Part shown: positions 1-9,199 of the stretch, one piece after another
How positions within the stretch are numbered: position 1 is the stretch's first letter
Layout: each line of letters starts with the position of its first letter
NCBI GenBank assembly: GCA_030434875.1
Contig: JAUISW010000001.1
Location: forward strand, 1,995,501 to 2,059,500
Direction of reading: 5' to 3'
Length of the DNA: 64,000 nucleotides
Source: Lachnospiraceae bacterium C1.1
Lineage (GTDB): Bacteria > Bacillota > Clostridia > Lachnospirales > Lachnospiraceae
Notes under the pieces: generated by a model
Told to the model about the DNA's origin: nothing
Database searches by the model: none
Seen by the model: only the letters and a program-made list of their open reading frames with translations
Translations under genes and position numbers: made by a program

Positions 1-93
1 GAAGATTTCAAAATTTTTTTTAACTTTGGCAACCGCCTTGGCAGGATTGCTTAAAAAAGGCATTAGATCAGTATAATATAAAATAGTTTTCAT
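1..93 (-). CDS. 5' end of a protein starting with the LicD-associated repeat module (partial)
   Basis: Only the first 31 codons are inside the window; the gene runs off the left edge. It starts at the ATG at 91-93 behind GGAAAGGTG. The visible residues (MKTILYYTDLMPF, then AKAVAKVKKNFEIF) resemble the starts of the two C-terminal repeats of the upstream LicD-family protein (KKNVIYHSSLKEM and KTVIYLTSESVLF). It therefore appears to be another copy of the same GT-B-like module, read in the same direction about 130 bp downstream. Function is unknown; a role in glycan or teichoic-acid-like polymer assembly is inferred from its neighbour. Confidence 0.6.
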   Translation of the reverse strand, partial: MKTILYYTDLMPFLSNPAKAVAKVKKNFEIF

Positions 94-160
94 TTATAAA
101 CACCTTTCCATATATCTTCTGTTACTGCCCAAACGCAATGTATTTATACTCGTTATAAAT

Positions 161-202
161 GTTATACCGTTAACGGAATTTAATTCCGTTAACGAGTATA
201 AC
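161..202. repeat. Long palindrome between two glycan genes
   Basis: Left arm GTTATAC (161-167) plus GTTAACGGAATT (169-180) and right arm AATTCCGTTAAC (182-193) plus GTATAAC (196-202) form a nearly perfect 19-bp stem with a one-base centre. No U-run follows on either strand, so it is not an ordinary intrinsic terminator. It lies between two same-direction genes, where an mRNA-processing or stability hairpin would be plausible. Confidence 0.7.
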
Positions 203-223
203 AAAATGCATTACCTGCTTTTT

Positions 224-2053
224 CTATACAATATCAATATTCTGGAGCATCACCGGCTTTCCTGCTTCAAGTGCAGACATCATCAGATAGGAGGCATCTC
301 CATATACAGCATCTGCCGTTTTGATTATCTTAGACGCATCATCATCCTCAATAATTCTTCCCCATCCTTCCTTAACAAATTCACTCCTTAACTGCTCATA
401 TTCATGAATAAGTTCCGGTGCATATGCATCCCTTATATCACCTTTTATCGCGCATGGATGCCATAGAAGTTCTATTTTTTCCCGGTTTTCCTTAAATATA
501 TTGAGAACCTTTCTGATTTTTTCTACTGCCGGTCTGCCATATTCAAATAAAACGCTTTCTGACGTTAAATAAATTACTGTTTTTTTCTTATCTATAACTT
601 CCGGTTTTAGTATTTCTGTCTTTTCCACAACATTTTTTTCTGTAGCTCTGTCATCGTTATCTGTAAGGCTGACTCTATACAGTTCTGCAATCTCATTTAC
701 AGGATTTTCATAATTCTGTATGACCACTTCCTTGCCGGATTCCCTGAATTTTTCCGCCAGTTCTCCCTCATCACCGAAGTAGATATCCGCAAATGAGATT
801 AATTTTTCCACGTCTTCATTTATATAAGCTATATTTCTGTTTTTTGAAATATGCTCTTCTATCATTGAACCATATTCCTTTAGCAGATTTGGAGCAATGA
901 GATCAAATGCATATTCATTATTGTTAATTATCAGATCCGGTATCCACACGTTATTAAAATCCGAATCCTTCTCTTCAAAAAAATTCAGGATGCTTCTGAT
1001 TTTTCCTGCAGCAGAATCTGCATGAATAAGCATTTCTTTTAATGATGAATGATATATGACATTCTTTTTTTCAGATGCCTTTTCTATATATTTCCCCCTG
1101 AAACCGGATTTTTCCAAATATCTGCTCTGTGCCTCCCTGTACCTTTTCTCATCCAGCTGCTTCCTGAAATAAGGATAATCATGTGCAGCCTTCTCGTGTC
1201 TTGGCATTATATAATCCTCACCGAACCTTGCCTTCAGCACTCTGTCAAATCCAAGCGGCACTTTCATTACATTATTTTCAAACGGTATGCTTAGCGTAAA
1301 CTTAAAATATTCCTTCGGAAATTTCTTATTTCTATCATTAATGTACTCATCATATCTGGTTACAAAATCAGCATTTCCTTCTTCTGTCAGCCTGCATATC
1401 TGATCATAGAGTATCTCCAGCTGATTTCCTATCGGTCTGTCCGAATTAAATATATATCCTGTTTCCTTCTGCAATTCTATCAGCTTTACCGCAAGCTGCT
1501 CATTGGTCTCATTATCAGGTGGATTCATCTCATTTTTTCTGCTTAGCCCGATCGCCTGATCGGTCTTTTTCAGCATCATGATAATGAAATCCTCTTCCTC
1601 TTTATTTCTGGGTATATAGTAATATGGATAAATATCAAGTCCTTTCATAAACGGACATCCGTAATTTTTTTTCAGGAAATCACGTTCAAAGGAAAGATCG
1701 TGGTTAAAAATCAGTCTGGTAAAGTTCATCCTGTACCAGGTTCTCGTATATGGATTTAAGAGCCTGTATTTGTCCGGATATTCTCTTGAAATAATGTCTA
1801 AAAATCTAACATATTCATTTCCGACAATTCCCATATCAACATCATCATCCCAGGGTATAAATCCCCTCTCCCTTACTGCTCCAAGCAGAGTTCCATAAGC
1901 TGCAAAAATACTGATAGAATTTTTGCTGCATATTTCCGTTATATCTGATATCAGATCCAGATGAGCAGCCCAGACACGCTTCATAACCTCATTGATCGTA
2001 AAGCCTCTCCTCGTTTCCTGTTGAAAAAATTCCTTTGAAAAAGTTACAGCCAT
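224..2053 (-). CDS. LicD-family phosphotransferase with two C-terminal GT-B-like repeats
   Basis: Counting from the chosen start, residues about 35-180 form a LicD/nucleotidyltransferase-fold domain. GTLLGAVRERGFIPWDDDVD carries the G-T-L-L-G-A-x-R and W-D-D-D-x-D metal-binding signature of the LicD (phosphocholine transferase-like) family. Two tandem modules follow, beginning KKNVIYHSSL and KTVIYLTSES; each ends with an acidic GDxS/GDEG-type motif and a GKPV/GKEV element reminiscent of the C-terminal half of CDP-glycerol glycerophosphotransferases. The ATG at 2051-2053 is preferred because LicD homologues begin near FSKEFFQ and AGAGGGGG lies about 11 nt upstream; an ATG at 2123-2125 in the same frame has its purine run touching the start codon. 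Likely role: adding a phospho-substituent to a surface glycan. Substrate unknown. Confidence 0.8.
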   Translation of the reverse strand: MAVTFSKEFFQQETRRGFTINEVMKRVWAAHLDLISDITEICSKNSISIFAAYGTLLGAVRERGFIPWDDDVDMGIVGNEYVRFLDIISREYPDKYRLLNPYTRTWYRMNFTRLIFNHDLSFERDFLKKNYGCPFMKGLDIYPYYYIPRNKEEEDFIIMMLKKTDQAIGLSRKNEMNPPDNETNEQLAVKLIELQKETGYIFNSDRPIGNQLEILYDQICRLTEEGNADFVTRYDEYINDRNKKFPKEYFKFTLSIPFENNVMKVPLGFDRVLKARFGEDYIMPRHEKAAHDYPYFRKQLDEKRYREAQSRYLEKSGFRGKYIEKASEKKNVIYHSSLKEMLIHADSAAGKIRSILNFFEEKDSDFNNVWIPDLIINNNEYAFDLIAPNLLKEYGSMIEEHISKNRNIAYINEDVEKLISFADIYFGDEGELAEKFRESGKEVVIQNYENPVNEIAELYRVSLTDNDDRATEKNVVEKTEILKPEVIDKKKTVIYLTSESVLFEYGRPAVEKIRKVLNIFKENREKIELLWHPCAIKGDIRDAYAPELIHEYEQLRSEFVKEGWGRIIEDDDASKIIKTADAVYGDASYLMMSALEAGKPVMLQNIDIV

Positions 2054-2263
2054 TATTTCCGGTTCCCCCTCTGGCAGGCAGACTTGCAGTTTCCTGACCG
2101 TCTCCGTGCTGTACAAGTATGACATCCTTGCAGCGCATTACAGGCGCACACCGTAAGCCATGCATAAAGATTCTTGTCACATTATATATCGACTTTTTTT
2201 ATCAATATTTAAGAGTTTTTTATGTATTCATTCTTTTGTTTTATCTTTAGAACTTTCAAATAC

Positions 2264-2292
2264 TGTTAAAGTCCCTCTTTTTTAAGTATAAT
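2264..2292 (+). promoter_or_regulatory. Candidate promoter for the 2347 glycosyltransferase operon
   Basis: A perfect TATAAT at 2287-2292 is preceded at 17 bp by a weak -35 (TGTTAA, 2264-2269). It lies in the A/T-rich divergent gap between the LicD gene and the glycosyltransferase gene. The -10 is strong but the -35 matches only partly. Confidence 0.35.
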
Positions 2293-2346
2293 TATCTTTA
2301 TAACAGGTTGATCAGACATTAACAGATATTATTAGGGGCGAATGAT

Positions 2347-3507
2347 TTGAAGATTTTATATTTCTTCTGGGATGAATTTAATGGAGAGGATTGCCAGCAT
2401 GCATTAAAAGAGCTGGGCAATGATGTTAAAGCTGTTCATTTTCCCTTATCCAACACTGATTTCGACGACAGCTTTGAGGAAAAAATGACAGCTGAACTGG
2501 GCAGAGGATATGATTGTGTATTCAGTTTCAATTATTTTCCCATTATCTCCAGAATCTGTGACAGTCTGTCTGTTCCCTATATCTCATGGGTGTATGACTG
2601 TCCGCACCTTCCACTGAATTCTATAACGATAAATAATAGTGTTAACCATATTTATCTGTTTGACAGAGTTCTATGCAGGAGGCTTAGGGAAACAGGTATA
2701 AATACCATCCACCATTGCCCTCTTGCTGTAAATTCTGCACGGCTTAATGAATTCTGCCTCGAGCTTGATAAAGGCAGCCCTGTCATTTACGAACATGATA
2801 TCAGTTTTCTCGGTAACCTTTATGATAACGAGTTCAATTTCTACGACCAGATATCTTATCTTCCGGAACAGCTAAAGGAATATATCGAGACCTTGATTAA
2901 TACACAGTCAAAAATCTTTGGCATTGACCTTTTTTCAGATGAAAAAATTTTCCCTGATTTTATCTTAAGGGAACTGCATAATTATATCAGATTTGAGAAA
3001 TCCGGTAACTACAACATGGACTATGACCAGATCATCCGGGATATTCTGAGAAGAAAGGTTACCGTTATTGACCGCAGGAAAATCCTTACCTTTCTTGGTA
3101 AATCCTATAATACTGTTTTATATTCTACTTCCGACGCAAAACCGATAGAAAATGTTCCAAATCTTGGTCTTGCCGATTATATGAATAAAATGCCCCGGGT
3201 CTTCCATCGCAGCCGGATAAACCTAAATATCACACTTAGAAGCATTATCAGCGGCATTCCTCTAAGAGTCCTCGATATACTTGCTGCCGGCGGATTTCTC
3301 ATTACCGATTTCAGAGAAGAGATAGCAGAGCATTTCATTAATGGTGAAGATGTAATTTTTTATTCTACTGCGGAGGAGCTTCATGATAAATGCGGCTGGT
3401 TTCTCTCACATGATGAAGAACGTAAAAAAATTGCAGTAAATGGAATGAATAAATGCCGTGAAAATTTTGACTATAAAAAAATACTCCCTGAAATATTAAA
3501 AATATAG
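2347..3507 (+). CDS. CgeB-like family 1 glycosyltransferase
   Basis: The 386-residue protein has the layout of CgeB/DUF3880-type GT-B transferases. The N-terminal half (MKILYFFWDEF) is a Rossmann-type acceptor domain. The C-terminal region (about residues 270-380) includes SRINLNITLRSIISGIPLR, VLDILAAGGFLITDF and a final NGEDVIFYSTAEEL, which resembles the Glyco_trans_1_2 donor-binding domain. The start codon is TTG at 2347; the ATG five bases upstream is out of frame and terminates at once, and TTAGGGGCG provides the ribosome site. The next gene follows 10 bp after the stop, so the two are an operon. Sugar and acceptor are not predictable. Confidence 0.8.
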   Translation: MKILYFFWDEFNGEDCQHALKELGNDVKAVHFPLSNTDFDDSFEEKMTAELGRGYDCVFSFNYFPIISRICDSLSVPYISWVYDCPHLPLNSITINNSVNHIYLFDRVLCRRLRETGINTIHHCPLAVNSARLNEFCLELDKGSPVIYEHDISFLGNLYDNEFNFYDQISYLPEQLKEYIETLINTQSKIFGIDLFSDEKIFPDFILRELHNYIRFEKSGNYNMDYDQIIRDILRRKVTVIDRRKILTFLGKSYNTVLYSTSDAKPIENVPNLGLADYMNKMPRVFHRSRINLNITLRSIISGIPLRVLDILAAGGFLITDFREEIAEHFINGEDVIFYSTAEELHDKCGWFLSHDEERKKIAVNGMNKCRENFDYKKILPEILKI

Positions 3508-3517
3508 GAGCCAATAA

Positions 3518-4591
3518 ATGAATCTGCCAATTACAGCCTGTATAATTGCTAAAAATGAAGAAAAAAATATTGTACGCTGCTTAAAAGCCCTTCGTCAGCT
3601 CGGATGTGAAATTGTCGTAACTGATACAGGTTCTGATGACGATACCGCAAAACTTGCCTCTGACTACGCTGACAGGCTTGAATTCTTTAAATGGGTAAAT
3701 GATTTTTCAGCCGCCAAAAATTATTCTGCTTCCCTTGCTTCAAATGATTTAATCCTTTCTGTAGATTGCGACGAATTTCTTGAGAAATTTGATATTGAAA
3801 AAATGATCGGATTAATAAAAAGGCATCCCATATGCCTCGGTACATGTTCACTAAGAAGCATATTCAGCAGCAGTTCCAACGGAGAAAAGGATTTTATTAA
3901 TGAACGTGTTACCCGTTTTTACGACAGACGTTACTTTTCATTCGAAGGAAGCATTCATGAAACACTGCGTCCCCTTTCCCCGTCATTAATTTACAGCTAC
4001 ATCGACCTTCCGCTCTTCTTCTATCACTCAGGCTATGAGTCCGACTCTTTAAGGAAAGAAAAAGCTGAAAAATATCTTAACCTGCTTCTTCGTGAACGCT
4101 CAGAAAAAGGCGTTTCTGCATATAACTGTTATCAAATAGCTAAATGCTACCGCGCCATGAAAGACAGCTTCTCGGCAGTTAAGTATCTTGCCGAAGGTCT
4201 GTCTTTCGACCTTGACCCTTCCCTGGTATTTGTTCAGGAAATGGTTGAGGATTACGGCTATGCTCTTCTGGATTCCGGCAAAGCCGATGAAGCATTAGGT
4301 CTGCAATCTGTTTATGATAGTTTTGCGACCCGTTCTGACTTTCCATTTTTAATGGGGCTTATATATATGAACAATGGATTATTTGAACCAGCATTAAGTG
4401 AATTTGAGAAGGCTACCCATTTTCCGAATGCCTCCGTTGAAGGTACAAATTCGTATAAGGCCTTCTATAATATGGGAGTGATCCACGAAGTTTTAGGAAA
4501 TGTCACAACAGCCGCAAGTTATTATGAAAAATCAGGAAAATACCTTCCTGCCATGGAAAGATTAAAAAAAATCCGGCATAACATCATATAG
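3518..4591 (+). CDS. Family 2 glycosyltransferase with C-terminal TPR repeats
   Basis: Residues 1-180 form a GT-A domain: ITACIIAKNEEKNI at the start, DTGSDDDT, and the metal-binding motif LSVDCDEFLE around residues 83-92. This subfamily includes SunS-like and TPR-containing peptide or protein glycosyltransferases. The rest is helical with tetratricopeptide features (YNCYQIAKCYRAMKDSFSAV; FYNMGVIHEVLGNVTTAASY), suggesting binding to a protein partner or acceptor. The ATG sits behind TAGGAGCC, 10 bp after the preceding transferase, and the gene converges on the Wadjet operon. A protein acceptor is an inference from the TPR region. Confidence 0.82.
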   Translation: MNLPITACIIAKNEEKNIVRCLKALRQLGCEIVVTDTGSDDDTAKLASDYADRLEFFKWVNDFSAAKNYSASLASNDLILSVDCDEFLEKFDIEKMIGLIKRHPICLGTCSLRSIFSSSSNGEKDFINERVTRFYDRRYFSFEGSIHETLRPLSPSLIYSYIDLPLFFYHSGYESDSLRKEKAEKYLNLLLRERSEKGVSAYNCYQIAKCYRAMKDSFSAVKYLAEGLSFDLDPSLVFVQEMVEDYGYALLDSGKADEALGLQSVYDSFATRSDFPFLMGLIYMNNGLFEPALSEFEKATHFPNASVEGTNSYKAFYNMGVIHEVLGNVTTAASYYEKSGKYLPAMERLKKIRHNII

Positions 4592-4620
4592 AATAAACGG
4601 TAACTATTCAGCAGCGCGAA

Positions 4621-4770
4621 GCACTTGCTGCTGAGCGACTGCCCATTAATCCAAAGCAGCAAGTGCCGCCCCGAACTTTCCATGCCGATAGGCCTCGGGG
4701 CGGCGTAACTGTTCAGGGTACTTGAACAGTTACAATAAACGGTAACTGTTCAGGGTGCCTGAACAGTTAC
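4621..4770. repeat. Cluster of four perfect or near-perfect hairpins between converging genes
   Basis: Four stems lie back to back. GCACTTGCTGCT/AGCAGCAAGTGC is at 4621-4632/4655-4666. GCCGCCCCGA/TCGGGGCGGC is at 4665-4674/4695-4704. Two copies of a 29-bp palindrome with GTAACTGTTCA arms are at 4705-4733 and 4742-4770. The direct repeat AATAAACGGTAACT occurs at 4592 and 4735, bounding the block. The block separates the stop codons of the TPR glycosyltransferase and jetC. It could end transcription from both sides or be a small repetitive element; there are no long T-runs. Confidence 0.75.
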
Positions 4771-4771
4771 A

Positions 4772-7700
4772 TTAGAATAATGTCATCTGCTCATAGACTT
4801 CTACCTGAGCACTGCTGACATTTACAGGCTCTGCTCCACGTTTATGTTCAAAGTTGAGATACTGCCGGTTGCCATTAAGTTTTGATTCCACCAGATTCAA
4901 TACATAAATGTTATCAAAACGACCGTATATAGACTCCCCACCCAATCCCGAAAGGCATATAAGCTGTGTATTGTTTTTCTTTGCAATGTCCATCAAAGGT
5001 TTCAGCAGATGCTCAGCATTTGTCTGCGCAAACGGATTGTCCATCAATAAGACCTTTCCTTCATTTTTATCTGCAAAAAGGTCATTCTCATCTCTTCTGA
5101 TATAATATAAAAGACTTGATAAGATGACAAATGTTGACAGAAATCCTTCACCTCCGGAATTTTTTGCTGCATCATTCCAGCTTATCGGATATACTCTCTG
5201 TTTCTCTATCTTATAGATCTGTATGCCTACATTGCTTATTCCCACGACCGCATCATAAAGCTTATTTACATTTATCTTACTGCTAAGCTCATTTTCCGGA
5301 TTTTCATTACTGTTAAGAATATTTACTACGTTTTTGCAGATATCATCCAGGAAGTCTCCTATCCTCAAAAGATACATACCACTTCCTTCTGCCCATGAAG
5401 GAACGTTTATCTGCAGCATTTTCAGACTTTTTCCCTGAACATTTATGGTAGAATTACTATCGATTTTTGACAGTCCTTCATTAATTTCTTCCATGTAGCT
5501 TGCAATCTGTGCAATGATCTCATCACGTTCGCGTTCAACAATACTTATATCTACCATAAGTTTTTCCATAAGAGTATCAAATGCGTTTATCGTAATATCT
5601 ATCTGCCGGAGGATATCTTCCGGAGCATCCAGCATTTTAAGCATTGACAGCAACGGCTTATGATACTGTTCCTCTGAAAGCTCATTCAGATTTATGATTT
5701 CATTAATTCTGTCAGAAACGGCATTCCTGTTCTTCTGAATTTCCAGATTGATTCTATTTAGATTTTTCCTCAGATCTGACATTATATCTGTAAGCCCGTC
5801 CCGGTTAAGGATACTGAAATCCTTTTCCCATTTATAATCTCCCAGACGCTGGAAATCGCTGTACTCCTCCATATTTTCCAGAATACTCATATAAGTCAGT
5901 CTTTTTTCTGACAGTGATGATAGTTGTTCCGTAAGATATTTTTTCTGATGTTCGAGAATATTCTTCCTTGAGTCAAAATCTCTTTCTCCTATTTCATTTA
6001 TATTTTTAGGCTTATCTTTATCCGTATCTTTTTTCATGTTATGGAGAATATTCTTCTCATTTTCTTCCATTGCAGACAACTTATTATTACATGCATTATA
6101 GAGTGCAATGCTTCTGTTTAATTTTTCATCAGCTTCCTTTTCCTTTAACTTTAAGCTGTCTTCACGAAATTCATCATAAGACTTATCTATATAATCATCT
6201 TCCGATATTCCATTCAGCAGTGCTGTTTTTTGAAGATCTTTTTTTATTGATTCAATTCTTTTCCCAATACGTTTTATATCATTCTCAAGCTCTGATATCT
6301 CACCTGTAAATTTATCCTTTAATGCATCATATTCAGAACCTGTTTTTACCAGTTCCTCATTTGAAATAATTGAAATGTCCGTCTGATCTTCACTATATAC
6401 CTTAAAAAGTGCAATTTCCTTTGTGAGTTCTTTTATTCTCAGCTCAATGTCATGCGAACTGCTCCTCAGTTCAGAAATTAACGTATAACAGCTGTTTTTT
6501 GTATTATTTGCAAGCATCTCACGATTCTTAAGCTTTTCGATAGCTATATTTAACTTAGCTCTTTCATCAATGGCATCCGCATATTTCCTGTATTTTTCTC
6601 CATATTTTGACAGCGCACTGCTATATCTGATAAGTTTATCCAGCTCTTCTGACACAATTTTCAGGGATTCATTGTTTTTTACCAGTTTTTCCTCTGTCTC
6701 AGTAATATTCAGAAGATTATCAGAAATTCTGACTGAATTGCCATCAAGATTTTCTTTTAACATGTCTCTAGCTGAAAGTGCAGCGTTATATATACCTTCT
6801 GTTAATCTCTGGTTTTCTATTATTCCTCTTTGTGAATAGTAATTTTCTCTTTCCGCAGTTCTTACAGAAAGCTTTCTGTCAATTTCAAAAAGTTTTTCCT
6901 TCTTTTCCTCTATTAATTTCTTTAGTTCCGCTTCGTCAACCAGCCTCTCATCAAAATTAATATAGAAACTTAATTTATCAAAGGAGATTATCTTATTTTC
7001 AATATTAAAATCGCCTTTTTCAATATCTGCTCTCAGGATAATAGGAAGCGGAATTGAGCTGTATAGATTTCCTGATGAATTCTTTAATCTATTCAGTTCA
7101 GCAGAGGTTATAATTATTGAATAGGGAAGAAAAGGATTGGTGCGTACAAGTTCCCTGTTTACCTCAACTGAATTATTATTACGCAAAAGCCATTCCATCC
7201 CATATACCGGTCGAATTCCTAAATCCTCTATGCCCTTTACCAATTGCTCCGGCAAGTCAACAGGATTGCCATTTCCAAGGCAGTATATCTCCCTGTCTAA
7301 CTCCCTTTTTTTCATTGTCAGATCATGGATGCTCACTTCTGTTTCCGATATCTTTCTGTACAGACCATCCTTTATTGATTCTGAATCAAAGATATCTTCA
7401 ATCTGCAGCTGCAGTATTCTTACAATATTCTTCCGTTCCTGAAGTTCATCATCAAGTATTTTAATCTTTTCTTCCTGTTCTATCAGTCTCTGCTCTAAGG
7501 TACTTCTCTCACGTTCCAGATCGATTTTTTCTTTTGACAGAAAATCCCTCTTTCGTGTAAGTTCATCTATCCCGGCTGAAAGCTTATTAACATCCTGTCT
7601 TTTATCTTTAATTTTTCTGCTTGTGACATCATTCTCTATTTCAAATATTCCTTCTTCATACAAACCCAGAACATTTCTGCTGAACTTTCCGGAATACTCT

Positions 7701-9196
7701 TGATTGAAATTATCCTCTTCATTTGAGAAACTGTTTATTTCAAAATTCAGCTCTCCCAGATGTCCTGAGCTTTCTATCAGTTTCTGAGCTACTTCCTCAA
7801 GTGTTTTCGATGCTTCGGAAAGCGTTTTTCCTGCTTTTTCTATTTCTTCTGCATTTTTCTCCTTCTGTTCATTTGATTCTTTCAGCCTGTCTTTGTAATA
7901 GTGATAAAGCGCTGCTCCAAGCTTCTTCAGCCTTGGAACTTTATCTTCATTTTCTAAATGAAAAAATCTGATTTTAGCATTCTTTTCTTCAAAAGCTGCC
8001 GTTTCATCTGAAAGTAGTTCATATTTCTTTGCACATTCCAGAATGCATATTTCTTTTCTGATCTCATTCAGTTTTTTCTTAAAGGCTTCTGACTCTATAG
8101 CAATCTGTTCCCGTTCATGCAGCTTCAGTTGAATATTTTTTTCTGCTTCATACAACTCAAATGAATATTTTTCATAAACTACATCCTGTATCTGTGCCTC
8201 TTTTTCTTCTATCTCCTCACTTGTTCTTTTTTCCCTGATTTTTGAACTGTTTTCCAATTCAATCATTATATTTCTAAAGTCAGCTATTTTACTCTTATGC
8301 TGCTCCCTTTCGGAAATCTTATCTGCATATTCCCGGGTTAAAGTTTTTACAGATACAGCCTCATCATCTAAAATAACATTTTCCTTAAAAAGCTCTATAT
8401 GATCACGCTGTTTTATTTTAGATTCGTTATCTCGATACTGACGGGAATATTTGCCGATTATATCCCTGAAATTTTTTATCTTTTCCTTTTCCGGATCAAG
8501 TTTTTTCTCAACAGTGTCAAGAAACCATTTATCAACAAGTCCTGTTTCAGTTTTGCAGTCTGCAAAAAGATCCGAGAGTCCTGATTCCTTCTCATTAATC
8601 TTCTTTATAATATGTTCCCATTCCCTGTAGTCAACTTTATATTCCTTAAGTTTATCGAAATATTGTCTTGCCTGGGACTGATAATTCATATCGTAGCAAT
8701 AAAATTTTTTATTATAATCCCTTTTAAGGTTCTCAAATAGATTTTTGCATTCAGTATAGCTTTTTAAGACTATTTCCTTTTTGTTTTTTTCCACCACAGG
8801 CATATTTTTAATGTCATAGATAGAGCTTTCATTATATTCACCTATAATGGTCATCAGATCAAGTGAATTCTGGTTTTCTTCATCATTTTCCTGATTTTGC
8901 CTAACCATATATCCTGTGATAACCTTATTCCCACTACCATCCAGCAGCCACTCAATAAGTACTATTGTCGGTCTTGCTGTTGTAAAATAACTCTCAAACG
9001 GTCTGTCCTTTGCATTTCTATATTTTGAATGAACGAAAGCAGCAGTCAGCATTTGAACCAGCACTGATTTACCACCGCCATTATGCAGTGAGATCAGTGT
9101 GCTCTCTCCATTTAAGTTCATGGTCTCGTCATTGACACGTATAGAATTATTATTATAATTAAGGTTTATAATGCGTATCGCATTTATTGTTCCCAT
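4772..9196 (-). CDS. jetC: Wadjet JetC, SMC-like DNA-translocating ATPase
   Basis: A 1474-residue SMC-family ATPase, the motor of the Wadjet plasmid-restriction complex that extrudes and cleaves small circular DNA. Walker A (NGGGKS, residues 39-44) follows an N-terminal SMC-like strand set. The middle (about 230-1200) is long heptad-rich coiled coil, interrupted around residues 640-760 by a globular hinge-like part. The ABC signature (SGGEG, about 1347-1351) and Walker B (KVLLMDNPF, about 1381-1389) lie at the C-terminus, as expected for a folded rod. Walker B reads Asp-Asn where many ABC/SMC ATPases have Asp-Glu. It starts 3 bp after jetB and is the last gene of the operon. Confidence 0.9.
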   Translation of the reverse strand: MGTINAIRIINLNYNNNSIRVNDETMNLNGESTLISLHNGGGKSVLVQMLTAAFVHSKYRNAKDRPFESYFTTARPTIVLIEWLLDGSGNKVITGYMVRQNQENDEENQNSLDLMTIIGEYNESSIYDIKNMPVVEKNKKEIVLKSYTECKNLFENLKRDYNKKFYCYDMNYQSQARQYFDKLKEYKVDYREWEHIIKKINEKESGLSDLFADCKTETGLVDKWFLDTVEKKLDPEKEKIKNFRDIIGKYSRQYRDNESKIKQRDHIELFKENVILDDEAVSVKTLTREYADKISEREQHKSKIADFRNIMIELENSSKIREKRTSEEIEEKEAQIQDVVYEKYSFELYEAEKNIQLKLHEREQIAIESEAFKKKLNEIRKEICILECAKKYELLSDETAAFEEKNAKIRFFHLENEDKVPRLKKLGAALYHYYKDRLKESNEQKEKNAEEIEKAGKTLSEASKTLEEVAQKLIESSGHLGELNFEINSFSNEEDNFNQEYSGKFSRNVLGLYEEGIFEIENDVTSRKIKDKRQDVNKLSAGIDELTRKRDFLSKEKIDLERERSTLEQRLIEQEEKIKILDDELQERKNIVRILQLQIEDIFDSESIKDGLYRKISETEVSIHDLTMKKRELDREIYCLGNGNPVDLPEQLVKGIEDLGIRPVYGMEWLLRNNNSVEVNRELVRTNPFLPYSIIITSAELNRLKNSSGNLYSSIPLPIILRADIEKGDFNIENKIISFDKLSFYINFDERLVDEAELKKLIEEKKEKLFEIDRKLSVRTAERENYYSQRGIIENQRLTEGIYNAALSARDMLKENLDGNSVRISDNLLNITETEEKLVKNNESLKIVSEELDKLIRYSSALSKYGEKYRKYADAIDERAKLNIAIEKLKNREMLANNTKNSCYTLISELRSSSHDIELRIKELTKEIALFKVYSEDQTDISIISNEELVKTGSEYDALKDKFTGEISELENDIKRIGKRIESIKKDLQKTALLNGISEDDYIDKSYDEFREDSLKLKEKEADEKLNRSIALYNACNNKLSAMEENEKNILHNMKKDTDKDKPKNINEIGERDFDSRKNILEHQKKYLTEQLSSLSEKRLTYMSILENMEEYSDFQRLGDYKWEKDFSILNRDGLTDIMSDLRKNLNRINLEIQKNRNAVSDRINEIINLNELSEEQYHKPLLSMLKMLDAPEDILRQIDITINAFDTLMEKLMVDISIVERERDEIIAQIASYMEEINEGLSKIDSNSTINVQGKSLKMLQINVPSWAEGSGMYLLRIGDFLDDICKNVVNILNSNENPENELSSKINVNKLYDAVVGISNVGIQIYKIEKQRVYPISWNDAAKNSGGEGFLSTFVILSSLLYYIRRDENDLFADKNEGKVLLMDNPFAQTNAEHLLKPLMDIAKKNNTQLICLSGLGGESIYGRFDNIYVLNLVESKLNGNRQYLNFEHKRGAEPVNVSSAQVEVYEQMTLF

Positions 9197-9199
9197 CAG

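Noticed and set aside
7117..7464. Plus-strand frames of about 100 codons opposite jetC
   Set aside because: They are antisense to strong coiled-coil coding sequence, lack ribosome sites and have low-complexity translations; shadows of jetC.
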